DNA of 40,457 nucleotides, taken from Bacillota bacterium (GTDB lineage: Bacteria > Bacillota > Clostridia > Christensenellales > Aristaeellaceae). The DNA lies in contig JAEYOW010000049.1 of NCBI GenBank assembly GCA_023411375.1, forward strand, positions 1 through 40,457, read 5' to 3'. The notes beneath the pieces were generated by a model. That model was not told where the DNA came from. It did no database searches and saw only the letters and a list, made by a program, of their open reading frames with translations. The first letter of the stretch is position 1, and each line of letters starts with the position of its first letter. Below, piece after piece: positions 9,571-16,771 of the stretch. The translations under genes and the position numbers were made by a program.

Positions 9571-9778
9571 GTTGCATTCGGGTCTGTGGTTGAAAGCCGA
9601 TGCCAGACGCGGGCGAAGCGGTCCACGTAAGCCGGACAAGGCTCCGGTGAGCATGGCGCGTTCTAGAGGTAAGTCCGACCGCCGCGATGCGGCGAGAGAG
9701 GGCGCGTAGGGCGCGAGAGCGATGAGCAAACCCTCCCGTCGGCGAGTGTGGGGGAAAAGACCAGGTCAGCCGGATGCA
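9571..9778 (+). ncRNA. Large structured leader RNA, possibly raiA-type
   Basis: The transcript begins with TGCATTCGG (9573-9581), which pairs with CCGGATGCA (9770-9778, one G-U), closing a domain of about 206 nt. Inside are GTCTG/CAGAC (9582-9586 with 9604-9608) around a GGTTGAAAGCC hairpin, CCGGA/TCCGG (9632-9636 with 9643-9647), CGCCGC/GCGGCG (9680-9685 with 9689-9694), and GAGGG/CCCTC (9698-9702 with 9731-9735). There is no convincing reading frame. Size, complexity, host type and a start directly at the promoter recall the raiA RNA class, but I recall that class only in outline and cannot confirm it. It may be a free noncoding RNA or a cis-regulator of the zinc-ribbon gene. The GGAGG of that gene lies just 15 bases beyond the closing stem. 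Confidence 0.6.
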
Positions 9779-9807
9779 CAATTCATTGAATCGGAGGATA
9801 CCCTATC

Positions 9808-10086
9808 ATGTACGAAGACAAGACGTTGGTGTGCCGCGACTGTGGCGCTGAATTTGTGTTTACCGCCGGTGAGCAGGAGTTCTACGCTGAAAAGGGCTTT
9901 CAGAACGAGCCCACCCGCTGCAAGGAGTGCCGCAACGCCCGCAAGGCGAACCGCGCTTCCGCTCCCCGCGAGATGTACGAAACGACCTGCGCCGCCTGTG
10001 GCGCTCCCACCACGGTCCCCTTCATTCCCAAGAGCGACCGTCCCATCTATTGCAGCGAGTGCTTCGCCGCGCACCGTCAGGCGTAA
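9808..10086 (+). CDS. Small double zinc-ribbon protein (zf-trcl type)
   Basis: A 92-residue cytosolic protein with two four-cysteine zinc modules. The N-terminal one has CRDCG at about residues 9-13 and CKECRNARK at 38-46. The second has CAACGAPTTVPFIP (about 60-73) paired with YCSECF (81-86). Both match small zinc-ribbon proteins widespread in Clostridia and often labelled zf-trcl or CxxC-type. Their target is unknown; nucleic-acid or ribosome contact is plausible. The ATG has a GGAGG site at 9793-9797. The gene is preceded by a long structured leader and followed by a strong terminator, so it forms a unit with the leader RNA. Confidence 0.88.
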   Translation: MYEDKTLVCRDCGAEFVFTAGEQEFYAEKGFQNEPTRCKECRNARKANRASAPREMYETTCAACGAPTTVPFIPKSDRPIYCSECFAAHRQA

Positions 10087-10103
10087 TTCCTGATAAAGAG
10101 CAG

Positions 10104-10139
10104 AGGACGCGCATGGCCTTTTGGCCGTGCGCGTCCTTT
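10104..10139 (+). terminator. Intrinsic terminator after the zinc-ribbon gene
   Basis: GGACGCGCATGGCC (10105-10118) pairs with GGCCGTGCGCGTCC (10123-10136, one T-G) around TTTT, followed by TTTATG. Confidence 0.85.
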
Positions 10140-10157
10140 ATGATATTCCGATCTGAA

Positions 10158-10187
10158 TTGACACCCTTTCCTTTACTATGGTATTCT
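10158..10187 (+). promoter_or_regulatory. Promoter of the tandem membrane-protein genes
   Basis: A consensus TTGACA (10158-10163), an 18-bp spacer ending in TGG, and TATTCT (10182-10187), i.e. an extended -10. It lies about 59 bases before the ATG at 10246. Confidence 0.6.
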
Positions 10188-10245
10188 CAGTCATGGCTTG
10201 CCGCGGGGCGGCCGCCTCACCAACCCGTACCAAGGAGCTGACATC

Positions 10246-12156
10246 ATGAGCAATCAAAGCCACGAGGGCAAATCCTACCTTTACAGGCTTGCCACCGTCA
10301 CGGCGTGCGTGCTGGCGGGCATAATCTGCGCAAAGTCCTTTGTGCTCAACCCCGAGCTTTATTGCGGCAAAAGCACGGTTCCGGCCGCGACCACCGATTA
10401 TATCTGGACGTTCCTCGCGCTTGTGCTGGCGTGGCTGTTTCACCACGCCTATTTCCGCAAGGGTCTGCGGCCGCGTGCGGGGGAGGTGGTTTTCGGACTG
10501 TTTTTCGGCTTTTTAAACTATTTCGCGACCGCTTTGTTCGCTTATGATTCATGGGCCTATATCAACGCGACGCTGTCGCTTGCCAACGTCCTTTTCAAAT
10601 GCCTGGGGCAGGCTTTTACCATGATGGCCGCGCTCTCCCTCGCAAGCTCGTATCTCGCCTCGGACGCGCTTTGCGGCGGGCAGTGTGGAAAGCCAACCCG
10701 CTTTGGGGGACTTGTCCGCTTCTACCGGGAGCATACCACGCTTAGCAGCGCGCTTTTGTTTCTACTTTGCTGGTCGCCCTATCTGCTGGCGTTTTATCCC
10801 GGCACGGTCATCTGGGACATGAGCGAGATGGTTTCGCAGTTCTTCGGCCTTTCCACCATGACCACATGGCATTCCGTGTTCACCACCTGGGTATTTAGCG
10901 GGTTGGTCTGGTTTGGCAGGTTGCTTGGCAGCGACAACATCGGCGTGTGCCTGTATATGCTTCTCCAGACGGGATTGCTGGCCTGGGCGCTTGGCGCCTC
11001 CATATCCTGGCTGCGCCGTCTCGGCGTCAGGGAATGCTGGCAAATGGCTGTGCTCGCCTTTTTCGCCCTGGTGCCGATATGGGGCTGCTACGCGCAGATG
11101 ATCGGCAAGGATACGCTGTTTACCGCCACGCTTTTGCTGTTTACCCTTCAAACGCTGTCGCTGGCCCGCAAGCGGGGCAAAAAGCCCGCCTCCGCGCGTG
11201 ATCTGATTCTCTATGGCGTAACGGCGCTGCTTTGCTGCCTGTGGCGTAACAACGGCCTCTACGTCGTTCTGCCCACGGCTTTGGGCGTCGTTCTTTTTCT
11301 GACGCGCGGCCGCGAACGGCTTCGCGCGGGCGCGCCGCTGGCCGCCGCCGTGCTGCTTACGCTGCTGTTTGATAACGCGCTGGTACCCGCGCTTGGCATT
11401 GTGGACACGACCTCCTCCGGCATTTATTCCGTATGCTTTCAGCAAACCGCGCGCACCGTGCGCGACCACTACGACGAGCTGACGCAGGAGGAAAAGGACG
11501 AGATCGACCGCGTACTGGATTTGGAGGGCATCCGTTGGCTTTACGAGCCCTGGATATCTGATCCGGTTAAGAATACCTTCCGCCAGTTTGGCCAGGGCGC
11601 GGACGTGGAAAAGGAAGCGCTCGCGCGATACCGCAAAACCTGGGCCGCCATGCTGCCAAAGTATCCCGTCAGCTATATTCAGGCCTTTATCGGCGGCAAC
11701 AGCGGATATTACGCCTTTACCCCCGCCTATATCGGCATTACCTACAACCAGCAGGCGGGCATGCGCTTTGTATTCACCACCTATGGGCTGGAGGGCGAGG
11801 GGCAGCTCAGCGTTTCAACCATTCCGGCGCTGGAGCCGCTGCGCAACCTGCTAAAGGGCGTTGCCGAGCGCTGGCGCACGTTGCCGGTTCTCGCGCTGCT
11901 ATACGTCTGCCCCGTCTATACGTGGCTGTTGGTCGCGGCCGCGGTCGCGCTGGCGCACAAGCGGCGATGGCGCGATCTGGTGGGCTTCCTGCCCGCGTTA
12001 ATGAGCTTTGCCGTATGCCTGCTCTCGCCCGCAAACGACTATTTCCGCTACTTCCTTCCCATCATCGCGATGACGCCCGCCCTGTTGGCCTTCGTAAGCT
12101 GCCCATCGGACGCCGCGCCGAACTCCGTCGCGGAGGAACAAAAAAATGCAGCTTGA
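10246..12156 (+). CDS. Polytopic membrane protein, DUF6020-like (copy 1)
   Basis: A 636-residue protein with about 12 or more hydrophobic segments spread over its length and two larger soluble loops. The signature near residue 183, FYPGTVIWDMSEM, then TTWHSVFTTW and GKDTLFTATLLLF, recalls DUF6020 and GT-C-like membrane glycosyltransferases, in which an acidic residue in the first outer loop is catalytic. This is a resemblance from memory, not a proven assignment. The frame opens earlier at a TTG, but the ATG at 10246 has AAGGAG nine bases upstream. The next gene is a close paralogue and overlaps this one by 11 bases. Cell-surface glycan or lipid-linked sugar work would fit, but nothing nearby specifies a substrate. 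Confidence 0.65.
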   Translation: MSNQSHEGKSYLYRLATVTACVLAGIICAKSFVLNPELYCGKSTVPAATTDYIWTFLALVLAWLFHHAYFRKGLRPRAGEVVFGLFFGFLNYFATALFAYDSWAYINATLSLANVLFKCLGQAFTMMAALSLASSYLASDALCGGQCGKPTRFGGLVRFYREHTTLSSALLFLLCWSPYLLAFYPGTVIWDMSEMVSQFFGLSTMTTWHSVFTTWVFSGLVWFGRLLGSDNIGVCLYMLLQTGLLAWALGASISWLRRLGVRECWQMAVLAFFALVPIWGCYAQMIGKDTLFTATLLLFTLQTLSLARKRGKKPASARDLILYGVTALLCCLWRNNGLYVVLPTALGVVLFLTRGRERLRAGAPLAAAVLLTLLFDNALVPALGIVDTTSSGIYSVCFQQTARTVRDHYDELTQEEKDEIDRVLDLEGIRWLYEPWISDPVKNTFRQFGQGADVEKEALARYRKTWAAMLPKYPVSYIQAFIGGNSGYYAFTPAYIGITYNQQAGMRFVFTTYGLEGEGQLSVSTIPALEPLRNLLKGVAERWRTLPVLALLYVCPVYTWLLVAAAVALAHKRRWRDLVGFLPALMSFAVCLLSPANDYFRYFLPIIAMTPALLAFVSCPSDAAPNSVAEEQKNAA

Positions 12157-14011
12157 GAACCGCGGCATCCCTTTGCCCTTTTCAAAAAGGCTTTGGGCAG
12201 CGATCGCCTGTATGGGGCTCGGTATTTTTTGCGCCAAGGCCTTCGTCATCAACCCCGAGCTTTATATTGGGCTGAGCACGGTTCCCCCCGCCACGACGGA
12301 TTACCTGTGGAGCTTTGTGGCAATTGTGTTTGCCGCCCTGTTTTATCATGTTCTCGCGCGCAGGCGCTATATGCCCCGTGCGGGAGAATGGATTTTCGGC
12401 TTTTGCTTCGGCTTTGCCAACTATTTTGGAACCACCCTGTTCGCGTATGATTCCTGGGCGTTTGTTAACACGGCGCTTCCGCTTGTCAATGTGGTTTTCA
12501 AGTGTCTGGGCCAGGCGCTGGTGATGGTCGCGGCGCTCAGCTGGATAGCAGCCGGCCTGAACGCGCGGGACTGTTCAACTGTATCCGCCCGCCCTCCCCG
12601 GTTTCTTGCGCACTGCGCCGGGTTCTACCGCGCGCGCACCACGCTTTGCTGCTCATTATTGTTGCTGCTGTGCTGGTTCCCATACCTGCTGTTCTTTTAT
12701 CCCGGAACGGTCATCTGGGACCTGAGCGAGATGGCGGCGCAGTTCTTTGGCCTGGCTGAGATGACCGCATGGCACTCCGTATTCACCACCTGGGTATTTG
12801 GAGGGCTGGTCTGGCTGGGCAGGCAATTGGGCAGCGACAATATCGGCATATGCCTGTATATGCTCGGGCAATCCGTTTTGCTGGCATATGCGCTCGGCCG
12901 TTCCGTGGCCTACATCCGCCGCTGCGGCGTTTCCTGGCTCTGGCAGGCCGCCGCCCTTGCATTCTTCGGGCTGATTCCGTTCTGGGGCAGCTACGCGCAG
13001 CTTGTGGGCAAGGATACGGTCTATACCGCGACGCTTTTGCTGTTTACGCTTCAAACGCTCACCCTCGCTGAAAGCCGGGATGGAGCGCCGCGTCCCCGCT
13101 CGCTCGCCGCCTATGGCATAACGGCGCTGCTGTGCTGCCTTTGGCGCAACAACGGGCTCTACGTCGTTCTGCCTACGGCGCTTTGCGCGGTGCTGTTCCT
13201 TGTGCGCGGCTGGCAAAGGCTTCGCGTGGGCGCGCCGCTTGCGGCCGCGGTGCTGGCGGCGTTCCTGTTCAACCAGGCGCTGGTACCCGCCCTTGGCATT
13301 GCGGATAACACCGCGTCGGGCGTCTATTCCGTCTGCTTTCAACAAACGGCACGGACGGTCCGCGATCATGGCGCCGAGCTGACGCAGCGGGAGCGGACCG
13401 AGATCGACCACATTCTGGATCTGGATTCGATCGGCCGGATTTATGAGCCCTGGATATCCGACCCGGTTAAGCACACCTTCCGCCAGTTCGGCCAAGGCGC
13501 GGAGGTTGAAAAAGAAGCGCTTGCGAGATACCGCGAAATCTGGCTTTCCATGCTCAAAAAATATCCCGTCTCCTACCTGCAGGCCTTTATGGCCAACAAC
13601 AGCGGGTACTACGCCTTTACGCCCATGTACATAGGCCTCACCTTCAACCAGCAGCCGGGCATGCGCCACCAGCTGTTTGCCTTCAGCCTGGAGGGCGAGG
13701 GGCAGCTTAACCCCATACAGCCCGAGGCCTTCGCCCCGGCCCGCAGGCTGATCACCGCCGTCGCCGACCGTATGCGAACCCTGCCGGTCCTGTCCTGGCT
13801 GTACCTTTGTCCCGTTTATACCTGGCTGCTGGTCGCGGCGGGCATCGCGCTTGCGCACAGGCGGCGCTGGCGGGACTTGGCGTGCTTTCTGCCCGCGCTG
13901 ATGAGCTTCGCCGTCTGCCTGCTTTCCCCCGTCAACGACTATTTCCGTTACTTCCTGCCGATCATCGCCATGACGCCCGCGCTTACCGCCTTTGCGCGGC
14001 GCGAGGCCTGA
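12146..14011 (+). CDS. Polytopic membrane protein, DUF6020-like (copy 2)
   Basis: A 621-residue paralogue of the preceding protein; by eye most residues in the core are identical. Examples are YPGTVIWDLSEMAAQFFGL at the same residue position (about 183), CCLWRNNGLYVVLPTAL, and EPWISDPVKHTFRQFGQGA. The pair arose by tandem duplication. Its ATG lies inside the end of copy 1 and uses a GGAGG at the 3' end of that gene, so translation is probably coupled. Divergence is largest in the N-terminal residues and in a loop near residue 145. It ends at a bidirectional terminator (14036-14068). Function is unknown beyond likely membrane enzyme or flippase activity. Confidence 0.65.
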   Translation: MQLENRGIPLPFSKRLWAAIACMGLGIFCAKAFVINPELYIGLSTVPPATTDYLWSFVAIVFAALFYHVLARRRYMPRAGEWIFGFCFGFANYFGTTLFAYDSWAFVNTALPLVNVVFKCLGQALVMVAALSWIAAGLNARDCSTVSARPPRFLAHCAGFYRARTTLCCSLLLLLCWFPYLLFFYPGTVIWDLSEMAAQFFGLAEMTAWHSVFTTWVFGGLVWLGRQLGSDNIGICLYMLGQSVLLAYALGRSVAYIRRCGVSWLWQAAALAFFGLIPFWGSYAQLVGKDTVYTATLLLFTLQTLTLAESRDGAPRPRSLAAYGITALLCCLWRNNGLYVVLPTALCAVLFLVRGWQRLRVGAPLAAAVLAAFLFNQALVPALGIADNTASGVYSVCFQQTARTVRDHGAELTQRERTEIDHILDLDSIGRIYEPWISDPVKHTFRQFGQGAEVEKEALARYREIWLSMLKKYPVSYLQAFMANNSGYYAFTPMYIGLTFNQQPGMRHQLFAFSLEGEGQLNPIQPEAFAPARRLITAVADRMRTLPVLSWLYLCPVYTWLLVAAGIALAHRRRWRDLACFLPALMSFAVCLLSPVNDYFRYFLPIIAMTPALTAFARREA

Positions 14012-14035
14012 CGCGCCGGACAAACCCGCGCAAAC

Positions 14036-14068
14036 AAGTCGGCCCCTCTATGGCTGAGGGGCCGGCTT
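14036..14068. terminator. Bidirectional terminator
   Basis: AAGTCGGCCCCTC (14036-14048) pairs with GAGGGGCCGGCTT (14056-14068, one T-G) around a 7-base loop. TTGATAATTTT follows on the plus strand and TTGTTTG on the minus strand. It serves the convergent membrane-protein and BlaR1-like genes. Confidence 0.8.
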
Positions 14069-14086
14069 GATAATTTTCGCAAGCGT

Positions 14087-15976
14087 TCAGGTGGCAAGTC
14101 CCGTTTCACGCGCCGTCCACGCGCCGCGCTCCACAACCTCTCCGCTCGCGTTCACCAGCCACGACCGGCTGCATGCCGCGCCGGCCGCCACATCCCCGAG
14201 CGCGGCCGTCAGCGTCTCATCAGCACCGCCCGTCACCCATACCCGGGGAATGGTGAACGTGACGCGCCACGCCCGCTTCTCCTCGTCCCATGCGCACTCA
14301 AAGCTGCCCGAATCAATGCAGCGGGCCGAAAAGCTGTCCACCTCCGACAGTTCCAGCAGCACGGCCCGCTGCGCGTCCAGCGTGTCGCGCACAGCCTCCG
14401 TCCCGTTCGCGTATGTCCCGCTACGATAATACAGCACGCGCGTCACGGGTTCTACCTGGACGACCTCCTGGTGGAGCAGCCTGCCAAAATCGTCGAGCAG
14501 CCAGGTGATCACATACCGCATATCGTTAAGCCGCACATCATCGGTCACGGTCTGCGCGAACAGCTCCGATACCTCCGGCAGCAGCGCGCGTCCAAAAGCG
14601 TCCAGATATTCGTTGAGGCTGCCGGTCGGCGTGCGGTGGGTATAGCTCAGCCCGGCCGCGGATATGTCGCCAACCACCCGCAGCCCATTAAACTCCAGCA
14701 CCTCTCCCCCTTCGTCAAAGCGGAGCGTCAGGGGCAGGGCATGGCCGCCGCCGGTCGCGTATACGCGCCAGCTTTCGTTGTCCCGTATCGCGGTAAAGTC
14801 CATACTTTCCGTATCATAGCCAATAAATTCGCTTTCCAAAAACCGGCGCGTGTAAGCGACCGCTTCCTCCTCGCCGCTGATTTCCGTAAGCGCAGCCTTC
14901 CAGGTTACCTCGGGAATGCTCTCAATTTCCGGCAACGCATAGCTCTCGCTGGTAGCAAAAGACATCACAAGCACGCACGCGCCGGCAAGCGACGCGGCGG
15001 CGACTGCCCAACGCTTCACCCGCGCGTTGCGGATGATCGCATTGATGCGCTTTTTAAGCCGCTTGCCGGTGAGCGTCATGCCGGTAGCCAGCACGCATAG
15101 CCCCGTGCGGTCGCGGCTGGCCGCGCTGACAAGCGTATCGGCATAGGCAAGGCGGTCCTTATCCGGCAACCGCGCGGTTACGCGGTCGTCGCACGCCAGC
15201 TCGCAATCGGTCCGGGAAAGCTGGGCCGCCATCCATACCAGCGGATTGAACCAGTGCACCACGCAGCACACATCCCGCACGAGGCCCCAGAAACCGTCAA
15301 ACGCCTTCTGGTGGCAAATTTCATGCGAGAGCGTCAGCTCCAGATGCTCCGGCGGCGTACCGAGTGGAATGGCGATAAACGGACGGAACGCTCCGACCAG
15401 GCAGGCCGAATGCAGCGGATCAACAAAGTATACCGGCACAGGCCGAGCCTTGTACCGCACGCACAGCCTGTGGTAGCGGATCAGCCCATCTCCCTCCAGC
15501 GAGCTTACGCGATCGCGCCATATGCGCCTGCGAAAGCGAATGTTGCGCGCAATCATCCAGCCAGCGACAAGGACGCATACGCCTGCGTAGCCCGCCAGCA
15601 CCCATCTCCCCGTATGACCGTAACTGGTCTCCGCCCCCAGGTCCGTAAGCGGAGTGCGCCAGCCGCGCGTGGTGTGGGCGGAGGTAAAAAGATTGGAAAC
15701 GTCGTAGCACGCATCGATAAACCTTGTGCGAACCTGATCCGCAATGGGCCGCGCCTCAACGTCTGTGGAATAGCCGGGTCGAAACTCATTCATCACTGGA
15801 TTGGGCAGCGCAATGGGCATCAGCAGCCTCATCGCCACCAGCAGCCACGCCACGTACACAGCCCGGTTGCCCAGCCTAGTGCGCAGCAGGGCGCGCGCCG
15901 CGACCAGTAGCAAAATAAGCGCGCTGCCCCAAAGCGTGGCTTCCAGCAAAAAGTTAAACACCGTCATGCTCCGCAT
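14087..15976 (-). CDS. BlaR1-like M56 family membrane metallopeptidase / sensor
   Basis: A 629-residue protein. The N-terminal half is M56/BlaR1: membrane helices at about 5-28, 37-58 and 124-143, then a cytosolic zinc-protease domain with HEICH (218-222), FNPLVW (243-248) and CELACDDRV (258-266), and a fourth helix at about 323-343. In BlaR1 this protease is switched on by a bound antibiotic and leads to cleavage of the BlaI repressor. The outer domain (about 345-629) shows none of the penicillin-binding SxxK, SxN or KTG signature that I can find, so the signal is probably not a covalently bound beta-lactam. The ATG follows AAGGGGG with 8 bases of spacing. It lies 101 bp after the BlaI-like gene, in one operon. 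Confidence 0.88.
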   Translation of the reverse strand: MRSMTVFNFLLEATLWGSALILLLVAARALLRTRLGNRAVYVAWLLVAMRLLMPIALPNPVMNEFRPGYSTDVEARPIADQVRTRFIDACYDVSNLFTSAHTTRGWRTPLTDLGAETSYGHTGRWVLAGYAGVCVLVAGWMIARNIRFRRRIWRDRVSSLEGDGLIRYHRLCVRYKARPVPVYFVDPLHSACLVGAFRPFIAIPLGTPPEHLELTLSHEICHQKAFDGFWGLVRDVCCVVHWFNPLVWMAAQLSRTDCELACDDRVTARLPDKDRLAYADTLVSAASRDRTGLCVLATGMTLTGKRLKKRINAIIRNARVKRWAVAAASLAGACVLVMSFATSESYALPEIESIPEVTWKAALTEISGEEEAVAYTRRFLESEFIGYDTESMDFTAIRDNESWRVYATGGGHALPLTLRFDEGGEVLEFNGLRVVGDISAAGLSYTHRTPTGSLNEYLDAFGRALLPEVSELFAQTVTDDVRLNDMRYVITWLLDDFGRLLHQEVVQVEPVTRVLYYRSGTYANGTEAVRDTLDAQRAVLLELSEVDSFSARCIDSGSFECAWDEEKRAWRVTFTIPRVWVTGGADETLTAALGDVAAGAACSRSWLVNASGEVVERGAWTARETGLAT

Positions 15977-16042
15977 GGTGATTTCCCCCTTTTATATGGG
16001 CGGTTTCATTCAACTCCCTCGATTTTTTCCATTCTTATAGTT

Positions 16043-16074
16043 AGACGCATATCAGGCGCATTTGGTTTGCGTCT
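16043..16074. repeat. Inverted repeat in the blaI-blaR1 spacer
   Basis: AGACGCA (16043-16049) and TGCGTCT (16068-16074) are inverted around an 18-base loop. A third AGACGCA copy lies upstream of the BlaI-like gene at 16488-16494. It could be an intercistronic stem or a secondary binding site. Confidence 0.4.
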
Positions 16075-16077
16075 GAT

Positions 16078-16464
16078 TCACATTTTCCGTTTCTTTTTTG
16101 CTTTTTCCAAAATCGCTTCAAGCTCCCGGATTTCCTTATCGTCGATTTCGCCCCGTTCCACCATATTGCTGACCAGCAGGGAGGCCCGGCCCGAGAACAG
16201 CCGCCTGAGCAAGGTTTCGGTCTGCTCCTGCGCCACCCGGTCCTTTTCCACGGCGGGGGTATAGGTCTTGACCGGGCCGTCCTCGCAGATATCCACGGTG
16301 CCCTTTTGCTGCATACGTTTGAGCATCGTGATCACCGTATGTTTTGTCCAGCCGGTTTCCGGCTCCAGCGCGCGCGTCAGCTCCATCATGGTCTGCGGAC
16401 TTCGCTCCCACAGCCTGAGCATGATCTTCCATTCGGCCTCCGTAAGCGGAATATGATTCTTCAT
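16078..16464 (-). CDS. BlaI/MecI/CopY-family repressor
   Basis: A 128-residue winged-helix repressor. It begins MKNHIPLTEAEWKIMLRLWE, the normal BlaI start, with TKHTVITMLKRMQQKG as recognition helix and wing (about residues 40-56), and ends in a helical dimer region where family members are cleaved. The frame opens at a TTG three codons earlier, but GGAGG (16474-16478) lies nine bases from the ATG at 16464, so that start is chosen. It precedes the BlaR1-like gene. A TACA-type dyad overlaps its own -10 region, implying autoregulation. Confidence 0.92.
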   Translation of the reverse strand: MKNHIPLTEAEWKIMLRLWERSPQTMMELTRALEPETGWTKHTVITMLKRMQQKGTVDICEDGPVKTYTPAVEKDRVAQEQTETLLRRLFSGRASLLVSNMVERGEIDDKEIRELEAILEKAKKKRKM

Positions 16465-16512
16465 GTCAATCAACCTCCAATCAAGGTAGACGCACGTTTA
16501 CCCTTTTGTTTT

Positions 16513-16541
16513 ATTTTACAGTTGTGTACCCATTGTGTCAA
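16513..16541 (-). promoter_or_regulatory. blaI-blaR1 promoter with overlapping operator-like dyad
   Basis: On the minus strand, consensus TTGACA (16536-16541), a 17-bp spacer and TAAAAT (16513-16518). The dyad TACACAACTGTA (16517-16528) overlaps the spacer and the -10. It resembles the TACA/TGTA half-site arrangement bound by BlaI, MecI and CopY proteins. Confidence 0.75.
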
Positions 16542-16649
16542 GACTCTGTCCGCCTTTGTTACAGGACTACACAGGCATACGCTCCGGTCAAATCCAGCGT
16601 TGCGTTCCGCTTTTCAGCCCGGATGGGCTGAAAACAAAATTCGTCAGCG

Positions 16650-16679
16650 GTTGACAATGATTTGTCAACTCTTTATAAT
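16650..16679 (+). promoter_or_regulatory. nifJ promoter with 20-bp palindrome over the -35 box
   Basis: Perfect consensus TTGACA (16651-16656), a 17-bp spacer and TATAAT (16674-16679). The -35 box is the left arm of GTTGACAATGATTTGTCAAC (16650-16669), a palindrome with 8-bp arms and a 4-bp centre. A repressor bound there would block RNA polymerase. The arm-gap-arm spacing is that of Rex sites, though the arm sequence differs from the usual TTGTTAA. Confidence 0.8.
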
Positions 16680-16696
16680 AGGTACGTTGGAAACCT

Positions 16697-16738
16697 CCGT
16701 CTGTTTGCGCTTGTCCAAAAACGAGAACAGACAGACGG
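16697..16738 (+). other. Leader stem-loop upstream of nifJ
   Basis: CCGTCTGT (16697-16704) pairs with ACAGACGG (16731-16738), with an inner CTTGT/ACGAG pairing (16710-16714 with 16721-16725). It lies in the mRNA leader between promoter and ribosome site. No T-run follows, so it is more likely an mRNA-stabilising or binding structure than a terminator. Confidence 0.5.
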
Positions 16739-16771
16739 CTTTCAAACATAAATCTTAGGAGGGAACACCCA

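Noticed and set aside
9571..9807. A cobalamin, c-di-GMP or c-di-AMP riboswitch in the long leader
   Set aside because: The conserved boxes I know for these classes could not be found; only the overall complexity agrees, so a raiA-like or new RNA is preferred.
12656..14023. A 455-codon frame opposite the second membrane-protein copy
   Set aside because: Composition rich in Arg/Gly/Gln/Pro with no hydrophobic or domain pattern; the plus strand is clearly coding and has a paralogue.
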